Notes under the pieces: generated by a model
The model's database searches: none
What the model saw: only the letters and a program-made list of their open reading frames with translations
What the model was told of the DNA's origin: nothing
Part shown: positions 13,151 through 29,300 of the stretch, in pieces
Position numbering within the stretch: the stretch's first letter is position 1
Layout of the letters: each line of letters starts with the position of its first letter
Source: Chamaelirium japonicum
Taxonomy: Eukaryota; Streptophyta; Magnoliopsida; Liliales; Melanthiaceae
Direction of reading: 5' to 3'
DNA length: 64,000 nucleotides
NCBI GenBank assembly: GCA_947650365.1
Contig: CANTAL010000027.1
Coordinates: 1,736,001-1,800,000 of the forward strand
Position numbers and translations under genes: made by a program

Positions 13151-16100
13151 TCGTACGATCCATTCTAATTCATTCGCACAATCTATTCTATTTCATTCGT
13201 ACGATCCATTCTTACTCATTCGTACGATCCATTATAATTCATTCGCACGAATGTATCCATTCTAATTCATTCATACGATCCATTGTAATTCATTCACACG
13301 ATCCATTCTAATTCATTCATACGGTCTAATCTAATTCATTCGTACGATCCATTCTAATTCATTCGCATGATCCATTCTAATTCATTCATATGATCCATTC
13401 TAATTCATTCATACAATCCATTCTAATTCATTCGCACGAATGTATCCATTATAATTCATTCGTACAATCCATTCTAATTCATTCACACAATCTATTCTAA
13501 TTCATTCGTACGATCCATTCTAATTCATTAGCATGATCCATTCTAATTCATTCGTATAATTCATTCTATTTCATTGGTACGATCCATTCTTACTCATTCG
13601 TACGATCCATTCTAATTCATTCGCACGAATGTATCCATTCTAATTCATTCGCACGATCCACTCTAATTCATTTGCACGATCCATTCTAATTCATTCATAC
13701 GATCCATTCTAATTCATTCGTACAATCCATTCTAATTCATTCGCACAATCTACTCTAATTCATTCGTACGATCCATTCTAATTCATTAGTACGATCCATT
13801 CTAATTCATTCGTACGATCCATTCTATTTCATTCGTACGATCCATTCTTACTCATTCATATGATCTATTCTAGTTTATTCGCACGAATGTATCCGTTCTA
13901 ATTCATTCATACGATCCATTCTAATTCATTCGCACGATCCATTCTAATTCATTCATACGATCCATTCTAATTCAGTCATACGATCCATTCTAATTCATTC
14001 GCACAATCCATTCTAATTCATTCATACGATCCATTCTAATTTATTCAGACAGTCCTTTCTAATTCTTTCGCACGAATGTATCCATTCTAATTCATTCGTA
14101 CGATCCACCCTAATTCCTTCGTATGATCCATTCTAATTCATTCGCACGAATGTATCCATTCTAATTCATTCGTACAATCCATTCGAATTAATTCAGACGA
14201 TCCATTCTAATTCATTCATACGATCCCTTCTAATTCAATCGCAAGAATGTATTCATTCTAATTCATTCGTATGATCCATTCTAATTCATTCGCATAATCT
14301 ATTCTAATTCATTCGAACGATCCATTCTAATTCATTCGCACGATCCATTCTAATTCATTTGCATGATCCATTCTAATTCATTCATACAATCCATTCTAAT
14401 TCTTTTGCACGAATGTATCCATTCTAATTTCTTCGTACGATCCATTCTAATTTCTTTGTACGATCCATTCTAATTCCTTCGTACGATCCATTCTATTTCA
14501 TTCGTATGATCCATTCTAATTCGTTCGTACGATCCATTCTAATTCATTCCCATGAATTTATCCATTCTAATTTATACGTACGATCCATTCTATTTAATTC
14601 ATATGATCCAATCTAATTCATTCATACGATCCATTCTAATTCATTCGCAGGAATGTATCCATTCTAATTCATTCGTACGATCCATTCTAATTCATTCGCA
14701 CAATCTATTCCAATTCATTCGTACGATCGATTCTAATTCATTAGCACGATCCATTCTAATTCATTCATACGATCCATTCTATTTAATTCATACGATTCAT
14801 TCTTACTCGTTCGTATGATCCATTCTAATTCATTCACACGAATGTATCCATTCTAATTCATTCTTACGATCCATTCTAATTCTTTCGCACGATCCATTCT
14901 AATTCATTCATACGATCCATTCTAATTCATTCGTACGATCCATTCTAATTCATTCGCACAATCTATTCTAATTCATTCGTATGATCCATTCTAATTCATT
15001 AGCACGATCCATTCTAATTCATTCGTACAATCCATTCTATTTCATTCGTACGATCCATTCTTACTCATTCGTACGATCCATTTTACTTCATTCGCACGAA
15101 TGTATCCATTCTAATTCATTCGTACGATCCATTCTAATTCATTCGCATGATCCATTCTAATTCATTCATATGATCTATTCTAATTCATTCGTACGATCCA
15201 TTCTAATTCATTCGCACGATCCATTCTAATTCATTCATACGATCCATTCTAATTCATTCGTACGATCCATTCTAATTCATTCGCACGAATGTATCCATTC
15301 TAATTCATTCGTACAATCTATTCTAAATCATTCGCACTCCATTCTTACTCATTCGTACGATCCATTCTACTTCATTCGCACGAATGTATCCATTCTAATT
15401 CATTCGTACGATCCATTCTAATTCATTCGCACGATCCATTCTAATTCATTCATACGATCCATTCTAATTCATTCGTACGATCCATTCTAATTCATTCGCA
15501 CGAATGTATCCATTCTAATTCATTCGTACAATCTATTCTAATTCATTCGCACAATCTATTCTAATTCATTCGTACGATCCATTCTAATTCATTAGCACGA
15601 TCCATTCTAATTCATTCGTACGATCCATTCTATTTCATTGGTACGATCCATTCTTACTCATTCGTACGATCCATTCTAATTCATTCGTACGATCCATTCT
15701 AATTTATTCGCACGATCCATTCTAATTTATTTATACGATCCATTCTAATTCATTCGTACGATCCATTCTAATTCATTCGCACGATCCATTCTAATTCATT
15801 CATACGATCTATTCTAGTTCATTCATACAATCCACTCTAATTCTTTCGCACGAATGTATCCATTCTAATTCATTCGTACGATTAATTCTAATTCATTCAT
15901 ACGATCTAATCTAATTCATTCGCACGAATGTATGCATTCTAATTCATTCGTACGATCCATTCTTATTCATTTGCACAATCTATTCTAATTCATTAGCACG
16001 ATACATTGTAATTCATTCATACGATCCATTCTATTTCATTCGTACGATTCATTCTTACTCATTCGTACGATCCATTCTAATTCATTCGCACGAATGTATC

Positions 16101-17934
16101 CATTCTAATTCATTCGTACATTCCATTCCAATTCATTCGCACGATCCATTCTAATTCATTCATACGATCCATTCTAATTCATTCATACGATCCATTCTAA
16201 TTCATTCGCACGAATGTATCCATTCTAATTTATTCGTATGATCCATTCTAATACATTCGCACAATCTATTCTAATTCATTCGTACGATCCATTCTAATTT
16301 ATTAACACGATCCATTCTAATTCATTCGTACGATCCATCCTATTTCATTCGTATGATCCATTCTTACTCATTCGTACGATCCATTCTAATTCATTCACAC
16401 GAATGTATCCATTCTAATTCATTCGTACGATCCATTCTAATTAATTTGCACGATCCATTCTAATTCATTCATGCAATCCATTTTAATTCATCCATAAGAT
16501 CCATTCTAATTCATTCACACAATCTATTCTAAATCATTCGAACGATCCATTCTAATTCATTAGCACGATCCATTCTAATTCATTCGTACGATCCATTCTA
16601 TTTCATTCATACGATCCATTCTTACTTATTCGTATGATCCATTCTAATTCATTCGCACGAATATATCCATTCTAATTCATTCGTACAATCCATTCTAATT
16701 CATTCGCACGATCCATTCTAATTCATTCGTACGATCCATTCTAATTCATTTGTACGATCTATTCTAATTCATTCGTACGATCCATTCTAATTCATTCATA
16801 CGATCCATTCTAATTCATTCATACAATCCATTCCAATTCTTTCGCACGAATGTATGCATTCTAATTTATTCGTAGGATCCACCCTAATTCTTTCGTATGA
16901 TCCATTCTAATACATTCACACGAATGTGTCCATTCTAATTCATTCGTAGGATCCATTCGAATTCATTCATACGATCTATTCTAATTCATTCATACGATCC
17001 ATTATAATTCATTCGCACGAATGTATCCATTCTAATTCATTCGCATGATCCATTCTAATTCATTCGCATAATCTATTCTAATTCATTCGTGCGATCCATT
17101 CTAATTCATTCGCACGATCCATTCTAATTCATTTGCACGATCTATTCTAATTCATTCATACAATTCATTCTAATTCTTTTGCACAAATGTATCCATTCTA
17201 ACTCCTTCGTACGATCCAATCTAATTCCTTCATACGATCCATTCTATTTCATTCGTATGATCCATTCTAATTCCTTCGTACGATCCATTCTAATTCATTC
17301 CCATGAATTTATCCATTCTAATTCATACGTACGATCCATTCTAATTCATTCATATGATCCAATCTAATTCATTCATACGATCCATTCTAATTTATTCGCA
17401 CGAATGTATCCATTCTAATTCATTCGTACGATCCATTCTAATTCATTCGCACTATCTTTGCTAATTCATTCGTACGATCCATTCAAATTTGTTAGCACGA
17501 TCCATTCTAATTCATTCGTACGATCTATTCTATTTCATTCGTACGATCCATTCTTACTCATTCATACGATCCATTCTAATTTATTCGCACGAATGTATCC
17601 TTTCTAATTCATTCGTACGATCTATTCTAATTCATTCGCACGATCCATTCTAATTCATTCATACGATCCATTCTAATTCATTCGTACGATCCATTCTAAT
17701 TCATTCGCACAATCTATTCTAATTAATTCGTACGATCCATTCTAATTCGTTAGCACGATCCATTCTAATTCATTCGTACGATCCATTCTATTTCATTCGT
17801 ACGATCCATTCTTACTCATTCGTAAGATCCATTCTAATTCATTCGCACGAATGTATCCATTCTAATTCATTCTCATGATCCATTCTAATTCATTTGAACG
17901 ATCTATTCTAATTCATTCATACGATCCATTCTAA
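12781..17934 (+). repeat. 5.15-kb tandem segmental duplication, copy 1
   Basis: Starting at a unit with CTTTTGTACGAATG (12,783), the order of variants repeats from 17,935 with an offset of 5,154 bp. The offset is 5,141 at 14,552 and 5,164 at 17,179. Shared rare features include the CTATCTTTGCTAATTC unit at about 17,453 and 22,611, the AATCCTTTC and AGTCCTTTC units near 14,050 and 19,190, and the clipped GCACTCCATTC unit near 15,335. The small changes in offset mean a few indels separate the copies. Confidence 0.85.
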
Positions 17935-20900
17935 TTCTTTTGTACGAATGTATCCATATTAATTCATTCGTACGATCCATTCTAATTCCTTGATACGATC
18001 CATTCTAATTCCTTCGTATGATCCATTCTAATTCCTTCGTTCGACCCATTCTAATTCATTCTGATGAATGTATCCATTCTAATTCATACATACAATCTAT
18101 TCTAATTCATTCATACGATCCAATCTAATTCATTCATTCGATCCATTCTAATTCATTCGCACGAATGTATCCATTCTAATTCATTATAATTTATTCATAC
18201 GATCCATTCTAATTCCATCGCACGAATGTATCCATTCGAATTCATTCGTACGATTCATTCTAATTCATTCGCACAATCTATTTTAATTCATTCGTACAAT
18301 CCATTCTAATTCATTCGCACAATCTATTCTATTTCATTCGTACGATCCATTCTTACTCATTCGTACGATCCATTCTAATTCATTCGCACGAATGTATCCA
18401 TTCTAATTCATTCGTACGATCCATTGTAATTCATTCGCACGATCCATTCTAATTCATTCATACGATCTACTCTAATTCATTCCTACGATCCATTCTAATT
18501 CATTCGCATGATCCACTCTAATTCATTCATATGATCCATTCTAATTCATTCATACAGTCCTATCTAATTCATTCGCACAAATGTATCCATTATAATTCAT
18601 TCGTACAATCCATTCTAATTCATTCACACAATCTATTCTAATTCATTCGTACGATCCATTCTAATTCATTAGCATGATCCATTCTAATTCATTCGTATGA
18701 TTCATTCTATTTCATTGGTACGATCCATTCTTACTCATTCGTACGATCCATTCTAATTCATTCGCACGAATGTATCCATTCTAATTCATTCGCACGATCC
18801 ATTCTAATTCATTTACACGATCCATTCTAATTCATTCATACGATCCATTCTAATTCATTCGTACAATCCATTCTAATTCATTCGCACAATCTACTCTAAT
18901 TCATTCATACGATCCATTCTAATTCATTAGTACGATCCATTCTAATTCATTCGTACGATCCATTCTATTTCATTCGTACGATCCATTCTTACTCATTCGT
19001 ATGATCTATTCTAGTTTATTCGCACGAATGTATCTATTCTAATTCATTCGTACGATACATTCTAGTTCATTCGCACGATCCATTCTAATTCATTCATACG
19101 ATCCATTCTAATTCATTCATACGATCCATTCTAATTCATTCGCACGATCCATTCTAATTCATTCATACGATCCATTCTAATTTATTCAGACAATCCTTTC
19201 TAATTCTTTCGCACGAATGTATCCATTCTAATTCATTCGTACGATCCACCCTAATTCCTTCGTATGATCCATTCTAATTCATTCGCACGAATGTATCCAT
19301 TCTAATTCATTCATACAATCCATTCGAATTAATTCAGACGATCCATTCTAATTCATTCATACGATCCATTCTAATTCATTCGCAAGAATGTATCCATTCT
19401 AATTCATTCGTATGATCCATTCTAATTCATTCGCACAATCTATTCTAATTCATTCGAACGATCCATTCTAATTCATTCGCACGATCCATTCTAATTCATT
19501 TGCACGATCCATTCTAATTCATTCATACAATCCATTCTAATTCTTTTGCACGAATGTATCCATTCTAATTTCTTCGTACGATCCATTCTAATTCCTTTGT
19601 ACAATCCATTCTAATTCCTTCGTACGATCCATTCTATTTCATTCGTATGATCTATTCTAATTCATTCGTACGATCCATTCTAATTCATTCCCATGAATTT
19701 ATCCATTCTAATTTATACGTACGATCGATTCTATTTCATTCATACGATCCAATCTAATTCATTCATACGATCCATTCTAATTCATTCGCACGAATGTATC
19801 CATTCTAATTCATTCGTACGATCCATTCTAATTCATTCGCACAATCTATTCCAATTCATTCGTACGATCTATTCTAATTCATTAGCACGATCCATTCTAA
19901 TTCATTCATACGATCCATTCTATTTCATTCGTACGATCCATTCTTACTCGTTCGTATGATCCATTCTAATTCATTCACACGAATGTATCCATTCTAATTC
20001 ATTCTTACGATCCATTCTAATTCTTTCGCACGATCCATTCTAATTCATTCATACGATCCATTCTAATTCATTCGTACGATCCATTCTAATTCATTCGCAC
20101 AATCTATTCTAATTCATTCATACGATCCATTCTAATTCATTAGCACGATCCATTCTAATTCATTCGTACAATCCATTCTATTTCATTCGTACGATCCATT
20201 CTTACTCATTCGTACGATCCATTTTACTTCATTCGCACGAATGTATCCATTCTAATTCATTCGTACGATCCATTCTAATTCATTCGCATTATCCATTCTA
20301 ATTCATTCATACGATCTATTCTAATTCATTCGTACGATCCATTCTAATTCATTCGCACGATCCATTCTAATTCATTCAAACGATCCATTCTAATTCATTC
20401 GTACGATCCATTCTAATTCATTCGCACGAATGTATCCATTCTAATTCATTCGTACAATCTATTCTAATTCATTCTCACTCCATTCTTACTCATTCGTACG
20501 ATCCATTCTACTTCATTCGCACGAATGTATCCATTCTAATTCATTCGTACGATCCATTCTAATTCATTCGCACGATCCATTCTAATTCATTCATACGATC
20601 CATTCTAATTCATTCGTACGATCCATTCTAATTCATTCGCACGAATGTATCCATTCTAATTCATTCGTACAATCTATTCTAATTCATTCGCACAATCTAT
20701 TCTAATTCATTCGTACGATCCATTCTAATTCATTAGCACGATCCATTCTAATTCATTCGTACGATCCATTCCATTTCATTGGTACGATCCATTCTTACTC
20801 ATTCGTACGATCCATTCTAATTCATTCGTACGATCCATTCTAATTTATTCGCACGATCCATTCTAATTTATTTATACGATCCATTCTAATTCATTCGTAC

Positions 20901-23090
20901 GATCCATTCTAATTCATTCGCACGATCCATTCTAATTCATTCATACGATCCATTCTAATTCATTCATACAATCAACTCTAATTCTTTCGCACGAATGTAT
21001 CCATTCTAATTCATTCGTACGATTAATTCTAATTCATTCATACGATCTAATCTAATTCATTCGCATGAATGTATGCATTCTAATTCATTCGTACGATCCA
21101 TTCTAATTCATTCGCACAATCTATTCTAATTCATTAGCACGATACATTCTAATTCATTCATACGATCCATTCTATTTCATTCGTACGATTCATTCTTACT
21201 CATTTGTACGATCCATTCTAATTCATTCGCACGAATATAGCCATTCTAATTCATTCGTACGTTCCATTCTAATTCATTCGCACGATCCATTCTAATTCAT
21301 TCGTACGATCCATTCTAATTCATTCATACGATCCATTCTAATTCATTCATACGATCCATTCTAATTCATTCGCACGAATGTATCCATTCTAATTTATTCG
21401 TATGATCCATTCTAATACATTCGCACAATCTATTCTAATTCATTCGTACGATCCATTCTAATTCATTAACATGATCCATTCTAATTCATTCGTACGATCC
21501 ATCCTATTTCATTCGTACGATCCATTCTTACTCATTCGTACGATCCATTCTAATTCATTCACACGAATGTATCCATTCTAATTCATTCGTACGATCCATT
21601 CGAATTAATTTGCACTATCAATTCTAATTCATTCATACAATCCATTTTAATTCATTCGTAAGATCCATTCTAATTCATTCACACAATCTATTCTAAATCA
21701 TTCGAACGATCCATTCTAATTCATTAGCACGATCCATTCTAATTCATTCGTACGATCCATTCTATTTCATTCATACGATCCATTCTTACTTATTCGTATG
21801 ATCCATTCTAATTCATTCGCACGAATGTATCCATTCTAATTCATTTGTACGATCCATTCTAATTCATTCGCACGATCCATTCTAATTCATTCGTACGATC
21901 CATTCTAATTCATTTATACGATCTATTCTAATTCATTCGTACGATCCATTCTAATTCATTCATACGATCCATTCTAATTCATTCATAAAATCCATTCCAA
22001 TTCTTTCGCACGAATGTATGCATTCTAATTCATTCGTACGATCCACCCTAATTCCTTCGTATGATCCATTCTAATACATTCACACGAATGTATCCATTCT
22101 AATTCATTCGTAGGATCCATTCGAATTCATTCATACGATCTATTCTAATTCATTCATACGATCCATTTTAATTCATTCGCACGAATGTATCCATTCTAAT
22201 TCATTCGCATGATCCATTGTAATTCATTCGCATAATCTATTCTAATTCATTCGTACGATCCATTCTAATTCATTCGCACGATCCATTCTAATTCATTTGC
22301 ACGATCTATTCTAATTCATTCATACAATTCATTCTAATTCTTTTGCACGAATGTATCCATTCTAATTCCTTCGTACGATCCATTCTAATTCCTTCATACG
22401 ATCCATTCTATTTTATTCGTATAATCCATTCTAATTCCTTCGTACGATCCAATCTAATTCATTCCCATGAATTTATCCATTCTAATTCATACGTACGATC
22501 CATTCTAATTCATTCATATGATCCAATCTAATTCATTCATGCGATCCATTCTAATTCATTCGCACGAATGTATCCATTCTAATTCATTCGTACGATCCAT
22601 TCTAATTCATTCGCACTATCTTTGCTAATTCATTCGTACGATCCATTCAAATTTATTAGCACGATCCATTCTAATTCATTCGTACGATCTATTCTATTTC
22701 ATTCGTACGATCCATTCTTACTCATTCATACGATCCATTCTAATTCATTCGCACGAATGTATCCATTCTAATTCATTCGTACGATCTATTCTAATTCATT
22801 CGCACGATCCATTCTAATTCATTCATACGATCCATTCTAATTCATTCGTACGATCCATTCTAATTCAGTCGCACAATCTATTCTAATTAATTCGTACGAT
22901 CCATTCTAATTCGTTAGCACGATTCATTCTAATTCATTCGTACGATCCATTCTATTTCATTCTTACGATCCATTCTTACTCATTCGTAAGATCCATTCTA
23001 ATTCATTCGCACGAATGTATCCATTCTAATTCATTCGTATGATCCATTCTAATTCATTTGCACGATCTATTCTAATTCATTCATACGATC
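17935..23090 (+). repeat. 5.15-kb tandem segmental duplication, copy 2
   Basis: This is the second copy of 12,781-17,934, joined directly and in the same orientation. The joint near 17,934 fuses a CATACGATCC unit to a CTTTTGTACGAATG unit, which marks the start of the unit in the first copy. Differences between copies are mostly single transitions at CpG positions. Past about 23,090 the variant order follows that seen at 27.9-28.2 kb instead. Confidence 0.84.
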
Positions 23091-26000
23091 CATTCTAATT
23101 CATTCGTACGATCCATTCTAATTCATTCGCACGATCCATTATAATTCATTCATATGATCCATTCTAATTCGTTCATAAAATTCATTCTAATTCTTTCGCA
23201 CGAATATTTCCATTCTAACTCATTCGTACGATCCACCCTAATTCCTTCGTATGATCCATTCTAATTCATTCGAACGAATGTATCCATTCTAATTCATTCG
23301 TACGATCCATTCAAATTCATTCATACAATCCATTCTAATTCATTCATATGATCCATTCTAATTCATTCGCACAAATGTATCCATTCTAATTCATTCGTAC
23401 GATCCATTCTAATTCATTCGCACAATCTATTCTAATTAATTCGTATGATCCATTCTAATTCATTCGCATGATCCATTCTAATTTATTTGCACGATCCATT
23501 CTAATTCATTCATACAATCCATTCTAATTCTTTTGCACAAATGTATCCATTCTAATTAGAATGGATTGTACGATCCATTCTTTTGTACGATTCATTCTAA
23601 TTCATTCCTATGAATGTATCCATTCCAATTCATACATACGATCCATTCTAATTCATTCATACGATCCAATCTAATTCATTCATAAGATCCATTCTAATTC
23701 ATTCGCACGAATGTATCCATTCTAATTTATTCGTACAATCCATTCTAATTCATTCGCACAATCTATTCTAATTCATTCGCACGATCAATTCTAATTCATT
23801 CATATGATCCATTCTAATTCATTCGTAAGATCCATTCTAATTCATTCGCACGATCCATTCTAATTCATTCATACGATCCATTCTAATTAATTCATACGAT
23901 CCAATCTAATTCATTCACACGAATGTATCCATTCTAATTCATTCGTACGATCCATTCTAATTCATTCGCACAATCTATTCTAATTCATTCGTACCATCCA
24001 TTCTAGTTCATTAGCACGATCCATTCTAATTCATTCGTACGATCCATTCTATTTCAACCGTACGAACCAACTTTACTCATTCGTACGATCCATTCTAATT
24101 CATTCGCACGAATGTATCTATTCTAATTCATTCGTACGATCTATTCTAATTCATTCGCACGATCCATTCTAATTCATTCATACGATCCATTCTAATTCAT
24201 TCGTATGATCCATTCTAATTCATTCGCACAGTCTATTCTAATTTATTCGTACGATCCATTCTAGTTCATTAGCACGATCCATTCTAATTCATTCGTACGA
24301 TCAATTCTATTTCATTCGTACGATCCATTCTTACTCATTCGTACGATCCATTCTAATTCATTCGCGCGAATGTATCCATTCTAATTCATTCGTACGATCC
24401 ATTCTAATTCATTCGCACGATCTATTCTAATTCATTCATACGATCCATTCTAATTCATTCGTACGATCCATTCTAATTCATTCGCACGATCCATTCTAAT
24501 TCATTTATACGATCCATTCTAATTCATTCATACAATCCATTCTAATTCTTTCGTACGATCCACCCTAATTCCTTCGTATGATCCATTCTAATTCATTCGC
24601 ACGAATGTATCTATTCTAATTCATTCGTACGATCCATTCGAATTCATTCATACGATCTATTCTAATTCATTCATACGATCCATTCTAATTCATTCGCACG
24701 AATGTATCCATTCTAATTCATTCGTACGATCCATTCTAATTTATTCGCACAATCGATTCTAATTCATTCGTATGATCCATTCTAATTCATTCGCACAATC
24801 CATTCTAATTCATTTGTATGATCCATTCTAATTCATTCATACAATCCGTTCTAATTCTTTTATACGAATGTATCCATTCTAATTCATACGTACGATCCAT
24901 TCTAATTGATTCATACGATCCAATCTAATTCATTCATATGATCTATTCTAATTCATTCGCACGAATGTATCCATTCTAATTCATTCGTACGATCCATTCT
25001 AATTCATTCGCACAATCTATTCTAATTCATTCGTACGATCCATTCTAATTCATTTGCACGATCCATTCTAATTCATTTGCACGGTCCATTCTAATTCATT
25101 CATACAATCCATTCTAATTCTTTTATACGAATGTATCTATTCTAATTCATTCGTACGATCCATTCTAATTCCTTCGTACAATCCATTCTAATTCTTTCGT
25201 ACGATCCATTCTAATTTCTTCGTACGATCTATTCTAATTCATTCCCATGAATGTATCCATTCTAATTCATACGTACGATCCATTCTAATACATTCATACG
25301 ATCCAATCTAATTCATTCATACAATCCATTCTAATTCATTCGCACGAATGTATCCATTCTAATTCAGTCGTACAATCCATTCTAATTCATTCGCACAATC
25401 TACTCTAATTCATTCGTACGATCCATTCTAATTCATTAGCACGATCCATTCTAATTCATTCGTACGATCCATTCTATTTCATTGGTACGATCTATTCTTA
25501 CTCAATTCGTACGATCCATTCTAATTCATTCGCACGAATGTATTAATTCTAATTCATTCGTACGATCCATTCTAATTCATTCGCACGATCCATTCTAATT
25601 CATTTATACGATCCATTCTAATTCATTCGTACGATCCATTCTAATTCATTCGCACGATCCATTCTAATTCATTCATACGATCCATTTTAATTCATTCACA
25701 CAATCCATTCTAATTCTTTCGCACGAATGTATCTATTCTAATTCATTCGTACGATCCATTCTAATTCATTCATACGATATATTCTAATTCATTCGCACGA
25801 ATGTATGCATTCTAATTCATTCGTACGATCCATTCTAATTCATCCGGACAATCTATTCTAATTCATTCGTACGATCCATTCTAATTCATTAGCACGATCC
25901 ATTCTAATTCATTCGTACGATCCATTCTATTTCATTCGTACGATCCATTCTTACTCATTCGTACGATTCATTCTAATTCATTCGCACGAATGTATCCATT

Positions 26001-26364
26001 CTAATTCATTTGTACGTTCCATTCTAATTCATTCACACGATCCATTCTAATTTATTCATACGATCCATTCTAATTCATTCGAACGATCCATTCTAATTCA
26101 TTCGCATGATCCATTCTAATTCATTCATACGATCCAATCTAATTCATTCGCACGAATGTATCCATTCTAATTCATTTGTATGATCCATTCTAATACATTC
26201 GCACAATCTATTCTAATTCATTCGTATGATCCATTCTAATTCAATAGCACGATCCATTCTAGTTCATTCGTACGATCCATTCTATTTCATTCGTACGATC
26301 CATTCTTACTCATTCGTACGATCCATTCTATTCATTCGCACGAATGTAACCATTCAAATTCATT
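23091..26364 (+). repeat. Head-to-tail satellite, + orientation, between the 5.15-kb and 4.5-kb duplications
   Basis: Ordinary + monomers with the usual marker trio and GATCCACCC joints (23,232 and 24,567). The first part resembles the 28-kb region in variant order, for example the TTCGCACGAATATTTCC unit and the unusual AAAATTCATTC unit. One micro fold-back interrupts it at 23,545-23,566 and is listed separately. I see no gene. Confidence 0.93.
23545..23566. repeat. 22-bp perfect palindrome marking a micro-inversion
   Basis: ATCCATTCTAA is followed directly by its reverse complement, TTAGAATGGAT. The joint lies on the AATT shared by both strands of the monomer. The array resumes the + orientation within a few bases, at the following GTACGATCC. 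It is the only strand switch I see in the first 38 kb. The same 22-bp sequence recurs at 47,400 and 55,365, where long inverted blocks begin. Confidence 0.92.
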
Positions 26365-29300
26365 CGTACGATCCATTCTAATTAATTTGCACGATCCATT
26401 CTAATTCATTCATACGATCCATTTTAATTCATTCGCAAGATCCATTCTAATTCATTCGCACAATCTATTCTAATTCATTCGTACGATCCATTCTAATTCA
26501 TTAGCACGATCCATTCTAATTCATTCGTATGATCCATTCTATTTCATTCGTACGATCCATTCTTACTCATTCGTACGATCCATTCTAATTTATTCGCACG
26601 AATGTATCCATTCTAATTCATTCGTACGATCCATTCTAATTCATTCGCAAGATCCATTCTAATTCATTCGTATGATCCAATCTAATTCATTTGTACGATC
26701 CATTATAATTCATTCGTACGATCCATTCTAATTCATTCATATGATCCATTCTAATTCATTCATAAAATCCATTCCAATTCTTTTGCACGAATATATCCAT
26801 TCTAATTCATTCGTACGATCCACCCTAATTCCTTCGTATGATCCATTCTAATTAATTCACACGAATGTATCCATTCTAATTCATTCGTACGATCCATTTG
26901 AATTCATTCATACGATCTATTCTAATTCATTCATACGATCCATTGTAATTCATTCGCACGAATGTATCCATTCTAATTCATTCGTATGATCCATTCTAAT
27001 TCATTCGCACAATCTATTCTAATTCATTTGTGCGATCCATTCTAATTCATTCGCACGATCCATTCTAATTCATTTGCACGATCCATTCTAATTCATTCAT
27101 ACAATTCATTCTAATTCTTTTGCACGAATGTATCCATTCTAATTCCTTCGTACGACCCATTCTAATTCCTTCGTACGATCCATTCTAATTCCTTCATACG
27201 ATCCATTCTATTTCATTCGTATGATTCATTCTAATTCCTTCGTAGGATCCATTCTAATTCATTCCCATGAATTTATCCATTCTAATTCATACGTATGATC
27301 CATTCTAATTCATTCATTCGATCCAATCTAATACATTCATACGATCCATTCTAATTCATTCGCACGAATGTATCCATTCTAATTCATTCGTACGATCCAT
27401 TCTAATTCATTCACACTATGTTTGCTAATTCATTCGTACGATCCATTCTAATTCATTAGCACGATCCATTCTAATTCATTCGTACGATCCATTCTATTTC
27501 ATTCGTACGATCCATTCTTGCTCATTCATACGATCCATTCTAATTCATTCGCACGAATGTATCCATTCTAATTCATTCGTACGATCAATTCTAATTCATT
27601 CGCACGATACATTCTAATTCATTCATACGATACATTCTAATTCATTCGCACAATCTATTCTAATTCATTCGTACGATCCATTCTAATTCGTTAGCACGAT
27701 CCATTCTTATTCATTCGTACGATCCATTCTATTTCATTCGTACGATCCATTCTTACTCATTCGTAAGATCCATTCTAATTCATTCGCACGAATGTATCCA
27801 TTCTAATTCATTCGTATGATCCATTCTAATTCATTTGCACGATCTATTATAATTCATTCATACGATCCATTCTAATTCATTCGTACGATCCATTCTAATT
27901 CATTCGCACGATCCATTCTAATTCATTCATATGATCCATTCTAATTCATTCATATATTTCATTCTAATTCTTTCGCACGAATGTTTCCATTCTAATTCAT
28001 TCGTACGATCCACCCTAATTCCTTCGTATGAACCATTCTAATTCATTCGAACGAATGTATCCATTCTAATTCATTCGTACGATCCATTCGAATTCATTCA
28101 TACGATCCATTCTAATTCATTCATACGGTCCATTCTAATTCATTCGCACGAATGTATCCATTCTAATTCACTCGTACGATCCATTCTAATTCATTCGCAC
28201 AATCTATTCTAATTCATTCGTACGATCCATTCTAATTCATTCGCACGATCCATTCTAATTCATTTGCACGATCCATTCTAATTCATTCATACAATCCATT
28301 CTAATTCTTTTGTACAAATGTATCCATTCTAATTCATTCGTACGATCCATTCTAATTCCTTCGTATGATCCATTATAATTCCTTTGTATGATCCATTCTA
28401 ATTCCTTCGTATGATCCATTCTATTTCATTCGTATGATCCATTCTAATTCCTTCGTATGATCCATTCTAATTCATTCCCATCAATGTATCCATTCTAATT
28501 CATACGTATGATCCATTCTAATTCATTCATACGATCCAACCTAATTCATTCATAAGATCTATTCTAATTCATTCGCACGAATGTATCCATTCTAATTCAT
28601 TCGTACGATCCATTCTAATTCATTCGCACAATCTATTCTAATTCATTCGCACGATCCATTCTAATTCATTAATGCGATCCATTCTAATTCTTTCGTACGA
28701 TCCATTCTAATTCATTCGCACGATCCATTCTAATTCATTCATACGATCTATTCTAATTCATTCATACGATCCATTCTAATTCATTCACACAAATGTATCC
28801 ATTCTAATTCATTCGTATGATCCATTCTAATTCATTCGTACGATCTATTCTAATTCATTCGTACGATCCATTCTAATTCGTTAGCACGATCCATTCTAAT
28901 TCATTCGTACGATCCATTCTATTTTATTCGTATGATCTATTCTAATTCATTAGCACGATCCATTCTAATTCATTTGCACGATCTATTCTAATTCATTCAT
29001 ACGATCCATTCTAATTCATTCGTACGATCCTTTCTAATTCATTCGCACGATCCATTCTAATTCATTCATATGATCCATTCTAATTCATTCATACAATTCT
29101 TTCTAATTCTTTCGCACAAATGTTTCCATTCTAATTCATTCGTACGATCCGCCCTAATTCCTTCGTATGATCCATTCTAATTCATTCGAACGAATGTATC
29201 CATTCTAATTCATTCGTACGATCCATTCGAATTTATTCATACGATCCATTCTAATTCATTCATACGATCCATTCTAATTCATTCGCACGAATGTATCCAT

